From the NCBI GenBank assembly GCA_036377675.1, contig DASUXY010000057.1, positions 1-64,000 of the forward strand: a stretch of 64,000 nucleotides of DNA, written 5' to 3'. The position numbers and the translations under genes are program-made. This DNA comes from DASUXY01 sp036377675. Its GTDB lineage: Bacteria; Bacillota; Bacilli; Bacillales; Amphibacillaceae. Below the pieces are notes generated by a model. It ran no database searches. It was given only the letters and a program-made list of their open reading frames with translations, and had not been told where the DNA came from. Below, piece after piece: positions 34,839 to 44,690 of this stretch; within the stretch, counting starts at the first letter, position 1, and each line of letters starts with the position of its first letter.

Positions 34839-35885
34839 TTATGGTGATGTAAAAAAGTTATTCACCATTTCTGATGATACGTCCGCTAGCCGCTGATACG
34901 TATATTGTGGATCGCGATCTTTATCGATGAGAACAGAACGGACTCCTTCGAAAAAGTCATCATGCCTCATGAAATGACTAGCCAGGACTAAATCGGTTGC
35001 GAAACATGCTTCGCGGGATTTATGTTCCCCATCGACCAACTGTTTTAATGTCACTTTCAAAGAAACTGGTGATTTTGCTAAGAGGGCTTCTATCGTCTGT
35101 GTAGCAAATTCACTTGAGTCAGATTGTAATGATTGAACGATTTCCTCTACCGTAGAACAGGAAAAATGAAAATCGATGTCCCTTTGTCTCGGGGACAGTG
35201 TCGGTTGCTTGATTGGCTCCTCAGCATATTGGTCGATCAGTTGTGTAAGTGTCATTTCGATATTTTGTTTGTCCCAATCTGTATTGTAAACGGCTTCGAT
35301 AAAAATATGGAGTTGTTGGTGTGTCATGAAGACGTCAGCACCGTTTATATAAAGGACATCGGAAGCTTCAATCATCGATGCAGTAAGAGCGAGGTAACGT
35401 CCGATGAATCCAGGAGCTTTATTTAAAAAATGCGCAGCTCCGACATCTGGAAAGAAACCGATATTCATTTCCGGCATGGCCCATTTCGTTCGTTCCGTTA
35501 CAATACGATGACTTGCTCCGTATGTAAGACCAACTCCACCACCCATGACAATTCCATCTAAACAGGCGATGATCGGTTTCGGATATTCATAGATAAATTG
35601 GTCAAGGTCATACTCAACTTGGAAAAATTGCTCGGCATCTCGTAAAAACGTTTCACTTAATCTCGATTCATAGAGCGTCTTCATATCACCACCTGCACAA
35701 AATCCTTTTTCTCCTTCTCCCCGGATGATGATCAGGTGAATATGTTCGTCGTTTTTCCATTCATTCAATTTGTTTTGAATCGGTTGTAACATATGTAACG
35801 TAAGCGAGTTGATGGCTTCCGGTCGGTTTAATGTAATGGTAGCAACTCCATTTTCATGAGTAGAAAATAAAACATTCGCTGTCAT
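34839..35885 (-). CDS. 3-hydroxyisobutyryl-CoA hydrolase-like enoyl-CoA hydratase family protein
   Basis: A 348-residue crotonase-fold protein, longer than hydratases and matching the hydrolase subgroup of valine degradation. Blocks are GFCAGGDMKTLYE (near residue 62), the oxyanion-hole region GIVMGGGVGLTYGASHRI (near 110) and the catalytic region MPEMNIGFFPDVGAAHFL (near 137). It is predicted to release 3-hydroxyisobutyrate from its CoA ester. GGGAG precedes the ATG. No other valine-pathway genes are next to it. Confidence 0.85.
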   Translation of the reverse strand: MTANVLFSTHENGVATITLNRPEAINSLTLHMLQPIQNKLNEWKNDEHIHLIIIRGEGEKGFCAGGDMKTLYESRLSETFLRDAEQFFQVEYDLDQFIYEYPKPIIACLDGIVMGGGVGLTYGASHRIVTERTKWAMPEMNIGFFPDVGAAHFLNKAPGFIGRYLALTASMIEASDVLYINGADVFMTHQQLHIFIEAVYNTDWDKQNIEMTLTQLIDQYAEEPIKQPTLSPRQRDIDFHFSCSTVEEIVQSLQSDSSEFATQTIEALLAKSPVSLKVTLKQLVDGEHKSREACFATDLVLASHFMRHDDFFEGVRSVLIDKDRDPQYTYQRLADVSSEMVNNFFTSP

Positions 35886-36374
35886 TTCGACTCTCCCTTT
35901 CTATGAAATAACTTACTGTATACGATTTCTGGAAAGCGTTTACAAGTGATGTATTATTTCCTGTAAATAGAAGATACGGTATGAAGCGGTCATTGTCAAT
36001 AGATGATGTCGAAATTTGCATAGGATGGAGACGGTTACGAACGCACTCGTTGTATGCGGAAAAAAGAATCCCCCGGCTACCACCCCGGGAGATTGAATGG
36101 CTTTTGTATTTGAATTACCCGAACTACCTTACGTTTATCGCTAGCTCTCACTTATTTCATCTAAGGAAAAAATATTGCCTATGTACAACATATCTTGTTT
36201 GATTCACAAAGTCAACTCTTTTTAAAAAAACATGAACAAAGATGATGTAGCATATATAAAACTGTAGGTAAAATTTATGATACATACTTCTTTGGGATAG
36301 GCGATTGTCATGTTATGATTAAATAATGGGTTATAGTAAAGCGGTCTGTGAACGCTTTGCTAGGAGGTTGTGAA
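35886..36374. other. intergenic region, no gene seen
   Basis: About 490 bp between divergent genes. It contains a GC-rich imperfect hairpin near 36066-36096 (TCCCCCGG facing CCGGGAGA) and AT-rich promoter-like sequence before the exporter gene. A 73-codon open frame at 35981 lacks a ribosome binding site and family-like composition. Confidence 0.4.
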
Positions 36375-37421
36375 ATGAATTTTAATATTGGCCCAAGAAT
36401 GATGAAAACAGGATTAGCTGTTGCCTTATCGATTTTAATTACGGAAAGTTTACAAATCGAATTAGGAATTGTTGCTGTCATTACAGCAGTTATAGCGATG
36501 CAACCTTCGATTATGCGTTCCGTTAATTATATTAAAGAAGTGACATTGTCAACTCTAATTGGGACTGTATTTGCACTGATCGGTGCTTATACATTAGGAT
36601 TACACCCTATATCGATTGGAATAACTGTAATTATAGCAATTGCCGCGAATATTAAACTCGGTTGGGTAAAAACAGTTAATATTAATATTACGATTTTAAC
36701 AATTGCGATTATTATGCTTTCGGGAGAAGAAACGATTCATTTCATGTATTTAATGGATCGGCTACTACTTATTTTTATCGGAATTACGTCGGCCTTTTTA
36801 ATTAATGCACTCGTTTTCCCTCCAAACCATCGGAAAATTTTATACGAGATGATAAAGAAATCGATGGATCAAACGAGCTTTTTACTTCGGGTTATTCCGA
36901 ATAAAACGTTGAAAGTAAAAGAGTTAAAAAAGAAGAAAAAAGCATTAAAGAAAAGGATTAAAGAAATCAATGATTATTTAGAAATAATCATCGATGAAAA
37001 GGACCGAATGTTTATACGTAATCGTTTTAACTTTATGCGAGATATCGTTCTCTTTAAGCAAATGCTTCGAGTGATTGAGCGCGAATACGATTTGATTGAA
37101 AACATGGAACAAAAAATAGAGAAAATCGAAGAGATATCTCCAAATCAATCATTTTTAGTGAAGAAGCTCGTCGCTAAAATCGTGGAATACCATGAAAATA
37201 TCATTTTAACGTATGAAGGAACAGTTGTCATTCAGAGAGAGTTACAAAAGGAAAGCTTTACAGCTATGAATCTGACAATTAATGATCTCATTAATGAACT
37301 TCAACAATCGGAAATTGAAAAATGGATTGAGATTTTCCCTGTCGCTAGTAGCATCGTCAGATTAATGGTAGAACTTGAAAGATTGGATAAATTTATTCGT
37401 AGACAAGAGAAGAAATTTTAA
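36375..37421 (+). CDS. aromatic acid exporter (ArAE/FUSC) family protein
   Basis: About 348 residues. The N-terminal 150 residues hold six short membrane helices in the pattern of the aromatic acid exporter / FUSC family. A highly charged, coiled-coil-rich cytoplasmic domain follows (many lysines near residues 185-225). Related Bacillus proteins (YqjA-like) are uncharacterised. AGGAGG stands before the ATG at 36375, while the frame's earlier start lies upstream of it. A strong terminator follows. Confidence 0.75.
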   Translation: MNFNIGPRMMKTGLAVALSILITESLQIELGIVAVITAVIAMQPSIMRSVNYIKEVTLSTLIGTVFALIGAYTLGLHPISIGITVIIAIAANIKLGWVKTVNINITILTIAIIMLSGEETIHFMYLMDRLLLIFIGITSAFLINALVFPPNHRKILYEMIKKSMDQTSFLLRVIPNKTLKVKELKKKKKALKKRIKEINDYLEIIIDEKDRMFIRNRFNFMRDIVLFKQMLRVIEREYDLIENMEQKIEKIEEISPNQSFLVKKLVAKIVEYHENIILTYEGTVVIQRELQKESFTAMNLTINDLINELQQSEIEKWIEIFPVASSIVRLMVELERLDKFIRRQEKKF

Positions 37422-37443
37422 TCATATAATAGAGAGTGTGCAG

Positions 37444-37474
37444 AAACGCGGAGTGATTACACTTTGCGTTTTTT
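37444..37474 (+). terminator. terminator after the exporter-like gene
   Basis: AAACGC-GG-AGTG pairs with CACT-TT-GCGTTT across ATTA, followed by T. Confidence 0.75.
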
Positions 37475-37589
37475 ATTTATTAGAAAAACGTATAAATTTA
37501 TAACTATTTATTATTTAACTTTTTATTCGTTCATCTTTATAATTGGTTAGTAAATATACTGAAAATATAAAAGATTCGTAGAATGGGAA

Positions 37590-37961
37590 GTGTTAAGTAA
37601 AACGATGCACAGTTCACATGATAAACAAGTTACAAAAATGAAACGGTTACTAAAATGGTTCATCGTCTATTATCTATCAGTAGGAAGTTTTTTTTATTTC
37701 ATTACACCTACTTCTTCAATGTTCAGTCATACGTTTACCATCGCGGGCATGATCGGGGCAGTTTATATTCAAAAAGAAAATGATCCTGAATCGGAAGCGA
37801 TTCCTGATCATTTTGAACAGGAGAGGGACGAACACACTCAACCTTCTGAAGAGAACGAACCGATGGATAAACAGGACGATAAAACGGATGAACCATCGAA
37901 TCGGGATAAAGAATCGACTGAAGAGCTTAATTTACGGTATAGAGGGAGTGATATCGAATGA
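37590..37961 (+). CDS. TapA-like small surface or assembly protein
   Basis: A 123-residue protein (GTG at 37590, or ATG at 37605 for 118 residues). An N-terminal hydrophobic segment (LLKWFIVYYLSVGSFFYF) is followed by TSSMFSHTFTIAGMIGA and a very acidic, hydrophilic tail of about 60 residues. Position directly before sipW, coupled by ATGA, and the N-terminal pattern resemble TapA, which anchors and nucleates TasA fibres in B. subtilis. It is half the length of TapA and lacks most of its extracellular part. The assignment is by context; sequence similarity is weak. Confidence 0.5.
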   Translation: MLSKTMHSSHDKQVTKMKRLLKWFIVYYLSVGSFFYFITPTSSMFSHTFTIAGMIGAVYIQKENDPESEAIPDHFEQERDEHTQPSEENEPMDKQDDKTDEPSNRDKESTEELNLRYRGSDIE

Positions 37962-38512
37962 ATATAAAGCGTATCGTTAAGAAAGTGTATCATTTTTTAA
38001 CAAATGTATTATTTATGTTGTTGGTCACGATGCTCATTATCGTCTTGTTTTTTAGAATTTCGGGAGAAGATCCGAATATTTTAGGCTATCAACTTAAAAT
38101 GGTCATGTCCGGATCGATGGAGCCCGACATTAAAACAGGTTCAATTATTACGATTAAATTAGAAGATGAAACGACCCAATTTAAAAAAGGAGATGTGATT
38201 ACATATATTACAAAAGAAAAAAATCTAATGACCCATCGAATTGTTGAAGTCGGTAATGATGGACAATTTTATATAACAAAAGGAGATCGTAATAATGGTC
38301 CGGATGCCGAACCCGTTCTCCATCAAAATGTAATTGGAAAATATACAGGTTTTACGATTCCGTATGTGGGCTATGCAGCAAACTTCATTCAGTCTAAACA
38401 AGGGATTATGTTCCTCATCATTGTTCCTGGTCTATTGTTTATTTTATACGCACTTCTCATTTTTGGGCGTATTTTACAACAACTTAATCGATTAGCGGAC
38501 AAGGGTAAGTGA
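37958..38512 (+). CDS. sipW: signal peptidase I, SipW type
   Basis: A 184-residue archaeal/ER-type signal peptidase. It has an N-terminal membrane helix, the catalytic serine in VMSGSMEPDIKTGSII (near residue 52), the histidine in LMTHRIVEV (the SipW-type replacement of lysine, near 92) and GDRNNGPDAEPV (near 106), then a C-terminal helix. SipW processes TasA/TapA-type substrates. The likely substrates here are the TasA-like protein at 44.9 kb and perhaps the upstream TapA-like protein. The start overlaps the preceding stop codon. Confidence 0.9.
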   Translation: MNIKRIVKKVYHFLTNVLFMLLVTMLIIVLFFRISGEDPNILGYQLKMVMSGSMEPDIKTGSIITIKLEDETTQFKKGDVITYITKEKNLMTHRIVEVGNDGQFYITKGDRNNGPDAEPVLHQNVIGKYTGFTIPYVGYAANFIQSKQGIMFLIIVPGLLFILYALLIFGRILQQLNRLADKGK

Positions 38513-38869
38513 AACCTATCGTCTGCCTGCGTATCGTCGATCCTGTTGTTCATATAAAAACTTTCGCGATCTATAAATCTTCTATTCGATGGTAACTTCA
38601 CTTTCTCTAACATGGATAACTTGTGTATCAATGGCATGTAGTACACCCCTTATATCCATGATTTTATCAGCCCATCCAGATTTTATCCCTTATATAATTT
38701 CACAATATTAAATAATTTCAATTGGAGGTGATACGTTTGTACGGATAAATAAAAACGTTACGAGGAGTAAATTAGAGGTGCTTTTAAGAGAACGTTTTTA
38801 CTAACGAATCTTTTAAACAAAGTGTGTTGAATGGATGAAAGTTAATTTTATAAACGAAGGAGGAAAGAA
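38513..38869. other. intergenic leader of the D-aminoacylase gene
   Basis: About 360 bp without a recognisable gene. It holds GGAGGTGATACG at 38724 followed only by a three-codon frame, and a hairpin (AAAAACGTT at 38751-38759 facing AACGTTTTT at 38791-38799). That hairpin could be a terminator or attenuator just ahead of the next gene. Confidence 0.4.
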
Positions 38870-41731
38870 ATGACTCGTTTTATGAAGAAAAGTGCTCTAG
38901 TGTTGGTTGGCTATGTCATACTTTTTAGTACGATTGTCCAAATGCCAATCGTCCAAGCTACTGATGATGAGCGTGAAGATTTTGATCTTATTCTGCGCAA
39001 TGGAACAATTATTGATGGAACCGGCAATGAACGCTATGAGGCAGATGTTGGAGTGAAGAACGGATTGATTGCCCGCATCGGACAATTAGATGATTATGCT
39101 GCTACAAATGAAATCGATGTTGAAGGTAAGTTTATCGCACCAGGGTTCATTGATCTTCATAGTCATGCTTCACTTGAAGCACTTCAAGAAGCTAAAAGCT
39201 CACTTACACAAGGTGTTACAACAGAAATTTTAAGTCCGGATGGAGGTGGTCCCATCGATGTTACGGAACGATTTGCTTTAGAAGAAGATGGATTGGCTAT
39301 TAATATTGGAACATACATTGGCTTCAATTCGATATGGAAGGAAGTTGTTGGACATGAAGATCGTCGAGCAACCACCGAAGAGATTGCTGAGATGAAATCT
39401 CTCATCAGCCAAGCGATGGAGGATGGAGCGTATGGTGTTTCTGCTGGACTTTTTTATCGACCAGCCTATTATGCGGATACCGATGAAGTGATTGGTGTCG
39501 TTCGTGCTGCTAAAGAGTGGCGAACAAATTTCCCACATCACATCCGAAATGAGAATAATGAAGTCGTCGAAGCAACCGCCGAAACGATACAAATTGGTGA
39601 AGAAGCAGGACTCGTCCCTGTCATTACCCATATGAAAGTCATGGGTCCTAATAATTGGGGGAAGTCGATGGAAACGATTGGGCTCATACAAGATGCCATT
39701 GAACGGGGCACGTATGCGGCAGCTGACGTTTATCCATATTTGCGCAGTCAAACGGGTTTGACAGCGATTGTTCCCCCGTGGGCGGAGGAAGGCGGGCGAT
39801 CAGAAATGTTAAAGCGTTTCGCCAATCCAGAACTCCGTCCACAAATTGAACAGGAAATTATCGATATTATGCATAGCAGAGTTGAAAGTGAAGCGGATGT
39901 ATATTTTCCAACGAAACGGATGACACTTGCAGATTATATGGCACAAGTCAATGGTGAAGCTGGACAAGCTTTGTTAAGCGTCATTAATTTTGATTATGAT
40001 CAAAGAAATTCAATTTATTTTGATGAGATTCATATTGAAGATGCTGAGGGGCAATCTGTTTTTTATGAAGATTTCAAAGGTAATGACGGTGAATCTTGGA
40101 ATGAAGCATCTTTTATTAGCCTCGATACGTGGCCAAGGAATCCAGCCGGAGCCACATATGAGATTCAGGACAATACCGGTCAAGTTATTCTTGACCAACG
40201 TCTTCAAGGAAATGGGAGTGCGTATGGTCGAATGACTCCGAATATGCCCATTCTTGGCGATGGTGAATTGAAGGTCCGTTTTCGAGTCGACGAGATGGGA
40301 AATCAACGTCTTCGCTTTTGGCTTCAAGCAGATTCGTTTACTTCGGGAAGTACGATGCCCGTGAATGGTTACGGAGTGGAATTAAATTTAAACAATAATC
40401 AGTTGATTTTACGTAAGCGAGAAGATAGTTCGTCGACGAATGTAGAAACAATCGATGCGAATTTATCGACAGATTGGCATACGTTAAAACTCCGTATAGA
40501 AAATCGTCAAGTGATGGTACGTCTTTGGAATGAGGAAGAGTCTGAGCCTGAAGATTGGAATATCGTCTATGAAATGCCTCCAAAAGATGCTGAGGGCAAT
40601 ATTTCTCCAGGTGAAGCTACGATGCGTATTCTTGAAACGGAAGGGAGTTTGCGAACGATTTATCATTTTGGGCATGAAGACGATTTACGGCGCATTATAG
40701 AACATTCGACAACCGCAATTGCTTCAGATGGTGGTGCTACGACATCAGATAGTACCCATCCTCGAAGGTATGGGACACAACCTCGCGTACTGGGCAAGTA
40801 TGTTCGTGAAAAAGGATATTTAGAGTGGGAAGAAGCGATTCGGAAGATGACTGGTTTACCTGCTACGATCATCGGTATGGTTGACCGAGGGTTTATCGCT
40901 GAAGGAATGGTAGCCGATATAACTGTCTTTGATCCGAATACAGTTCGTGACTATGCGACGTTTGATCAGCCGAAACAATATGCAGAAGGAATTGAATATG
41001 TCATTGTCAATGGTGAATTAGCTCTTAACAACGGGGAGTTGACAGGTGTACAAGCAGGCCAAGCTTTGAAACGAGCTCCGAACATGCCGAGCCGTCCAAT
41101 GAAACTTGAAGAAACAATTCAATTCGCTGAAAAGGGAGAAATATTTTCAATCGATTCCTCGGAGGCGTCGAATACTTTTGTTGAAATGTCTTTTAAACAA
41201 GATGCTAAGTCGCGAAACGCCGACGGCTTTTTCCACATGGTTGACGTTGATCGAGATTTCGAATTTAAGTCTGAGACGATTGGAAATATTCAAGTGACGG
41301 ATGGGTGGATTAGCGTAACTGGGCGTGGCGTTATAAACGGTACAGAAGAAACAACATTTTCGTTTATTATCGACGAAAATGAACCATTGATCAATGATGC
41401 GCGTCCGACAGTTACAATCAAAATAGATGGGCAGGATGAAATTAGAGGGTTTTTAGCTATGAGTGCTGCACATCTGATGCTGTTTGTAGACCAATTTCAA
41501 GATGAAGGGGCGTTTGAACATAACGAAGCCCCTCGACACTTAAAGACTCATTTACAGACGGTTGATCATTATAAAAATACGAATCGGATTGATAAAGCGA
41601 TTAAACACTTAGAGAGCTTTCAATTGCTTCTTAACAATCAGAAAGAACAGAAATTGATTTCAGAGAAGGCATTTACGTATTTAGAAACGTATACAGCCGA
41701 TTTGATCGAACAATGGGAAGTGTTGGATTGA
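38870..41731 (+). CDS. secreted N-acyl-D-amino-acid deacylase with inserted LamG-like domain and C-terminal helical domain
   Basis: A 953-residue secreted enzyme. Residues 1-30 are a signal peptide ending VQA. The amidohydrolase domain has DLILRNGTIIDGTG, the metal pair DLHSHA (H97, H99), PHHIRNE (near 222), ITHMK (H254) and SDGGAT (D620). Between about residues 370 and 585 the fold is interrupted by a concanavalin/LamG-like domain (FYEDFKG ... YGRMTP ... RLRFWLQADSF ... VRLWNEEESEPEDW). It then resumes at RTIYHFGHEDDLRRI. Residues 760-870 form a further beta-rich domain and residues 888-950 a helical domain shared with two neighbouring enzymes. It is predicted to release D-amino acids from N-acyl or peptide forms outside the cell. 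Confidence 0.85.
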   Translation: MTRFMKKSALVLVGYVILFSTIVQMPIVQATDDEREDFDLILRNGTIIDGTGNERYEADVGVKNGLIARIGQLDDYAATNEIDVEGKFIAPGFIDLHSHASLEALQEAKSSLTQGVTTEILSPDGGGPIDVTERFALEEDGLAINIGTYIGFNSIWKEVVGHEDRRATTEEIAEMKSLISQAMEDGAYGVSAGLFYRPAYYADTDEVIGVVRAAKEWRTNFPHHIRNENNEVVEATAETIQIGEEAGLVPVITHMKVMGPNNWGKSMETIGLIQDAIERGTYAAADVYPYLRSQTGLTAIVPPWAEEGGRSEMLKRFANPELRPQIEQEIIDIMHSRVESEADVYFPTKRMTLADYMAQVNGEAGQALLSVINFDYDQRNSIYFDEIHIEDAEGQSVFYEDFKGNDGESWNEASFISLDTWPRNPAGATYEIQDNTGQVILDQRLQGNGSAYGRMTPNMPILGDGELKVRFRVDEMGNQRLRFWLQADSFTSGSTMPVNGYGVELNLNNNQLILRKREDSSSTNVETIDANLSTDWHTLKLRIENRQVMVRLWNEEESEPEDWNIVYEMPPKDAEGNISPGEATMRILETEGSLRTIYHFGHEDDLRRIIEHSTTAIASDGGATTSDSTHPRRYGTQPRVLGKYVREKGYLEWEEAIRKMTGLPATIIGMVDRGFIAEGMVADITVFDPNTVRDYATFDQPKQYAEGIEYVIVNGELALNNGELTGVQAGQALKRAPNMPSRPMKLEETIQFAEKGEIFSIDSSEASNTFVEMSFKQDAKSRNADGFFHMVDVDRDFEFKSETIGNIQVTDGWISVTGRGVINGTEETTFSFIIDENEPLINDARPTVTIKIDGQDEIRGFLAMSAAHLMLFVDQFQDEGAFEHNEAPRHLKTHLQTVDHYKNTNRIDKAIKHLESFQLLLNNQKEQKLISEKAFTYLETYTADLIEQWEVLD

Positions 41732-41845
41732 TTTAAATGAAAGGTACTCTTAACCTATTGGATCAATAGGAAAGGTTGCACGATTTTAACCGCGTAGAGT
41801 GCCTTGAATATTGTTTGAAAAATTCATGTCAAGGAGGCGGATGTA

Positions 41846-44521
41846 TTGAGAAGCAGTCGGTTTACGTTTCGGTCACTGTTTGTCATGTTCTTACTCCTCA
41901 CAATGATTTCTGTTCCCGTCGGACAAGCTGATCCGGATGATAATACAGGATATGAGCCAGAAAATCCAGGCATACAACCAGAACAAACGGCAGAAGGCGA
42001 CTGGGGAATGGTCGTATCCTCCCATCCATTAGCATCACAAGTTGGATCCGATGTGTTGCAACGAGGTGGGAATGCTGTAGATGCTGCCGTTGCCGTTCAA
42101 CTCGCATTAAATGTCGCCGAGCCGATGATGTCTGGAATCGGTGGAGGTGGATTTATGATGTATTACGATGCCGCTGAAGAAGATGTTTCGATTATTAATA
42201 GTCGGGAGCGTGCTCCTGAAGGTGCGACTCCACATATGTTTATCGATCAAAGCGATATCGTTACGGGAGAAGGGAAAGTATTAGTAGCTGCCAATGAATT
42301 AAATCGCGAGGGAAGAGGTCAATTCCACATTGGAGAAATGACTGTTTATCATTTAGATAAAGAGGATTCGCACGCTCCAACCTTTTATGATGATTTCAAA
42401 GGAGAATCCGGATCGCCTTGGGATACGGAAAAATTTAATCTTTACGAGCAAGGGACAACGTTTACAGTAGAAGACGATGGTGGACGGATTACGTTTTCGT
42501 CACCAACTGGAAATAATCAAACGTCTTATGGACGAGCAACCCTAAAAATGGATGAATTAGAAAATAGTGAGTTGCTTATCCGCTTTCGGACGGATGACCC
42601 TGGAAATGATCGTCGGTTAAGGCTGTGGCTCCGGGCTGATGACTATCGACCTGGAAGTACATTCGCTAAAAATGGTTACGGCATAGAGGTGAATACGAAC
42701 GCGAATCATATTCGTTTATTGCAGTCGAAAGACTCAAAAACATCCACTTTGCGTACAATTGATCATGAGAGGACTACGGATTGGCAATGGCTGAGATTCC
42801 GTGTAGATAGGGATGAATTAAAACTTCGATTGTGGAAAGACGGTACCGATGAACCTACTGAGTGGGATATCGAGACAGTTGCTGGAACAGTGATGCCTTT
42901 TTCAGAGCGTGTTCAAAGTGGGCTTTCAGTTGGAGTTCCGGGAACGTTAAAAGGATTAGAAGCGTCTTTAGACCGATGGGGGACGATGTCGTTAGAGGAG
43001 CTTATCCAGCCGGCGATTGATTTCGCCGAAGAAGGAATTGAAGTGAATTGGGTGTTAGCCAATGCAATTAAAAATAATGAAGAAAAATTGTCACGTGGGG
43101 CTGCGAAGGAGGTTTTCTTTTCGGATGGAAAACCATTGGAAGAAGGAGATCTACTCATCCAAGCTGATCTTGCAAAAACATTAAAGCTTATTCGTGATCA
43201 CGGTACAGATGTATTTTACAATGGTGAAGTGGGCGAAGCATTAGCACAAGTTGTCCAACAGAATGGAGGGAGCATGACCATAGAAGACCTTCAACGGTAT
43301 GATGTTACCTATGATGAACCGGTTTGGGGAACGTACAAGCAGTATGATATCGCTACGATGCCTCCACCGAGTTCTGGAGGTCTAACGATGTTACAGCTGT
43401 TGCAAATGTTTGAGGAACTTGATGTCACTCAATATGATGTAAAGTCTGCGGATAAATATCATTATATGACTGAAGGAATGCATCTAGCGTATGCGGATCG
43501 TGGAGCATATATGGGAGATCCTGAATATGTTGATGTGCCAAGCGCTGGATTACTTCACCCTCAATATATAAAAGAACGTGTTGGGCTCATCGATCCTCGT
43601 GAGGCAAATCCTGACGTAAAGCCAGGTAACCCTTGGAATTATCAAGAAGGTGAAGTAATGGAAGTCGTTGAACAAGTAGTCGAACAAGTAAATGATGTCG
43701 AAGAAGGAGGAGAAACAACTCACTTTACAGTTGCTGATCGCTGGGGAAATCTTGTGTCCTATACGACGACGATTGAACAACTGTTCGGATCAGGAATTAT
43801 GGTGCCACAATATGGTGTGATGTTAAACAATGAGTTAACAGACTTTGATGCCGTGCCAGGTGGAGCAAATGAAGTACAACCGAATAAACGTCCACTCAGT
43901 AGTATGACACCGACCATTGTTTTGCGGGATGATCAGCCATTTATGACGGTTGGTTCACCAGGTGGTACGACCATTATTACTTCCGTTATGCAAACGATTG
44001 TAAATGTAATCGGTTATAAGATGGAACTTAAAGATGCGATTGAAGAACCACGTATTTATAGTAATGTGTACCCGAATATTCGCTGGGAGTATGGCATCCC
44101 TTTTCACGTGCGAGAAGATCTCCAAGAAAGGGGCCATGCTTGGGAGCAAGACCCAAAAGAAATGGGAAACGTAAACAGTATATTACTAGATGAAGATGGA
44201 CTTTTTATTGGAGCGGCTGATTCGACTCGAGAAGGAACAGCGATTGGCCTTTCGGAACCGAGTGTCAAACAGATGATAGAATTAATCGAACGATTTGAAG
44301 AAGATGAGAAGATTATGAATGAAGAAGATGCTCGGCTGTTACGAACGCATCTAACAGCAGTTGGTCATTATAAGGAGAAAGGACTGATCGATCAAGCAGT
44401 TAAACATATGAGCAGCTTTCACTTGTTGCTAGACACCCAGCAGGAAAATGATGTAATTTCTATGAAAGCTTATGACACACTATCTTTTCAAGCAGACTAT
44501 TTGATTGACAAATGGGAATAA
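41846..44521 (+). CDS. ggt: secreted gamma-glutamyltransferase with inserted LamG-like domain and C-terminal helical domain
   Basis: An 891-residue secreted GGT, where 550-590 is usual. After a signal peptide (about 28 residues, VGQA) comes MVVSSHPLASQVGSDVL and the substrate arginine in NSRERAPEGA (near 120). Residues about 178-345 are an inserted LamG-like domain closely related to that of the preceding deacylase. GGT sequence resumes at GLSVGVPGTLKGLE, with the autoprocessing threonine in GGETTHFTVAD (T624), PLSSMTPTI (near 684) and VGSPGGTTI (near 702). Residues 825-890 are the shared helical domain. It starts at TTG with AAGGAGG eight bases before. It hydrolyses or transfers gamma-glutamyl groups. 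Confidence 0.88.
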   Translation: MRSSRFTFRSLFVMFLLLTMISVPVGQADPDDNTGYEPENPGIQPEQTAEGDWGMVVSSHPLASQVGSDVLQRGGNAVDAAVAVQLALNVAEPMMSGIGGGGFMMYYDAAEEDVSIINSRERAPEGATPHMFIDQSDIVTGEGKVLVAANELNREGRGQFHIGEMTVYHLDKEDSHAPTFYDDFKGESGSPWDTEKFNLYEQGTTFTVEDDGGRITFSSPTGNNQTSYGRATLKMDELENSELLIRFRTDDPGNDRRLRLWLRADDYRPGSTFAKNGYGIEVNTNANHIRLLQSKDSKTSTLRTIDHERTTDWQWLRFRVDRDELKLRLWKDGTDEPTEWDIETVAGTVMPFSERVQSGLSVGVPGTLKGLEASLDRWGTMSLEELIQPAIDFAEEGIEVNWVLANAIKNNEEKLSRGAAKEVFFSDGKPLEEGDLLIQADLAKTLKLIRDHGTDVFYNGEVGEALAQVVQQNGGSMTIEDLQRYDVTYDEPVWGTYKQYDIATMPPPSSGGLTMLQLLQMFEELDVTQYDVKSADKYHYMTEGMHLAYADRGAYMGDPEYVDVPSAGLLHPQYIKERVGLIDPREANPDVKPGNPWNYQEGEVMEVVEQVVEQVNDVEEGGETTHFTVADRWGNLVSYTTTIEQLFGSGIMVPQYGVMLNNELTDFDAVPGGANEVQPNKRPLSSMTPTIVLRDDQPFMTVGSPGGTTIITSVMQTIVNVIGYKMELKDAIEEPRIYSNVYPNIRWEYGIPFHVREDLQERGHAWEQDPKEMGNVNSILLDEDGLFIGAADSTREGTAIGLSEPSVKQMIELIERFEEDEKIMNEEDARLLRTHLTAVGHYKEKGLIDQAVKHMSSFHLLLDTQQENDVISMKAYDTLSFQADYLIDKWE

Positions 44522-44534
44522 ATTTGTTGATCGA

Positions 44535-44572
44535 GCGGGCAGGTACATGTTGTGAGAGAACTGCCCGCCTTA
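44535..44572 (+). terminator. terminator after ggt
   Basis: GCGGGCAG pairs with CTGCCCGC across 18 bases, with a short T-containing tail. Confidence 0.65.
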
Positions 44573-44661
44573 TAGAAATGAAACGGTTGAAAGACAGTGT
44601 AAGTATTTTTCGACAGCGACACGTTCAATTCACTTTATAATCTACGTAATGTTCGTTTGAA

Positions 44662-44690
44662 TTGATAAGTTTCTATTATAGACTTATAAA
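44662..44690 (+). promoter_or_regulatory. candidate promoter of the TasA-like gene
   Basis: TTGATA at 44662-44667 and TATAAA at 44685-44690 with 17 bp spacing, about 190 bp upstream of the start codon. The leader contains a hairpin (CTAGTAAGATT at 44776-44786 facing AATCTACTAG at 44789-44798). No other gene is visible in 44522-44878. Confidence 0.55.

Noticed and set aside
35981..36202. 73-codon frame upstream of the exporter gene
   Set aside because: No ribosome binding site and no recognisable composition or family.
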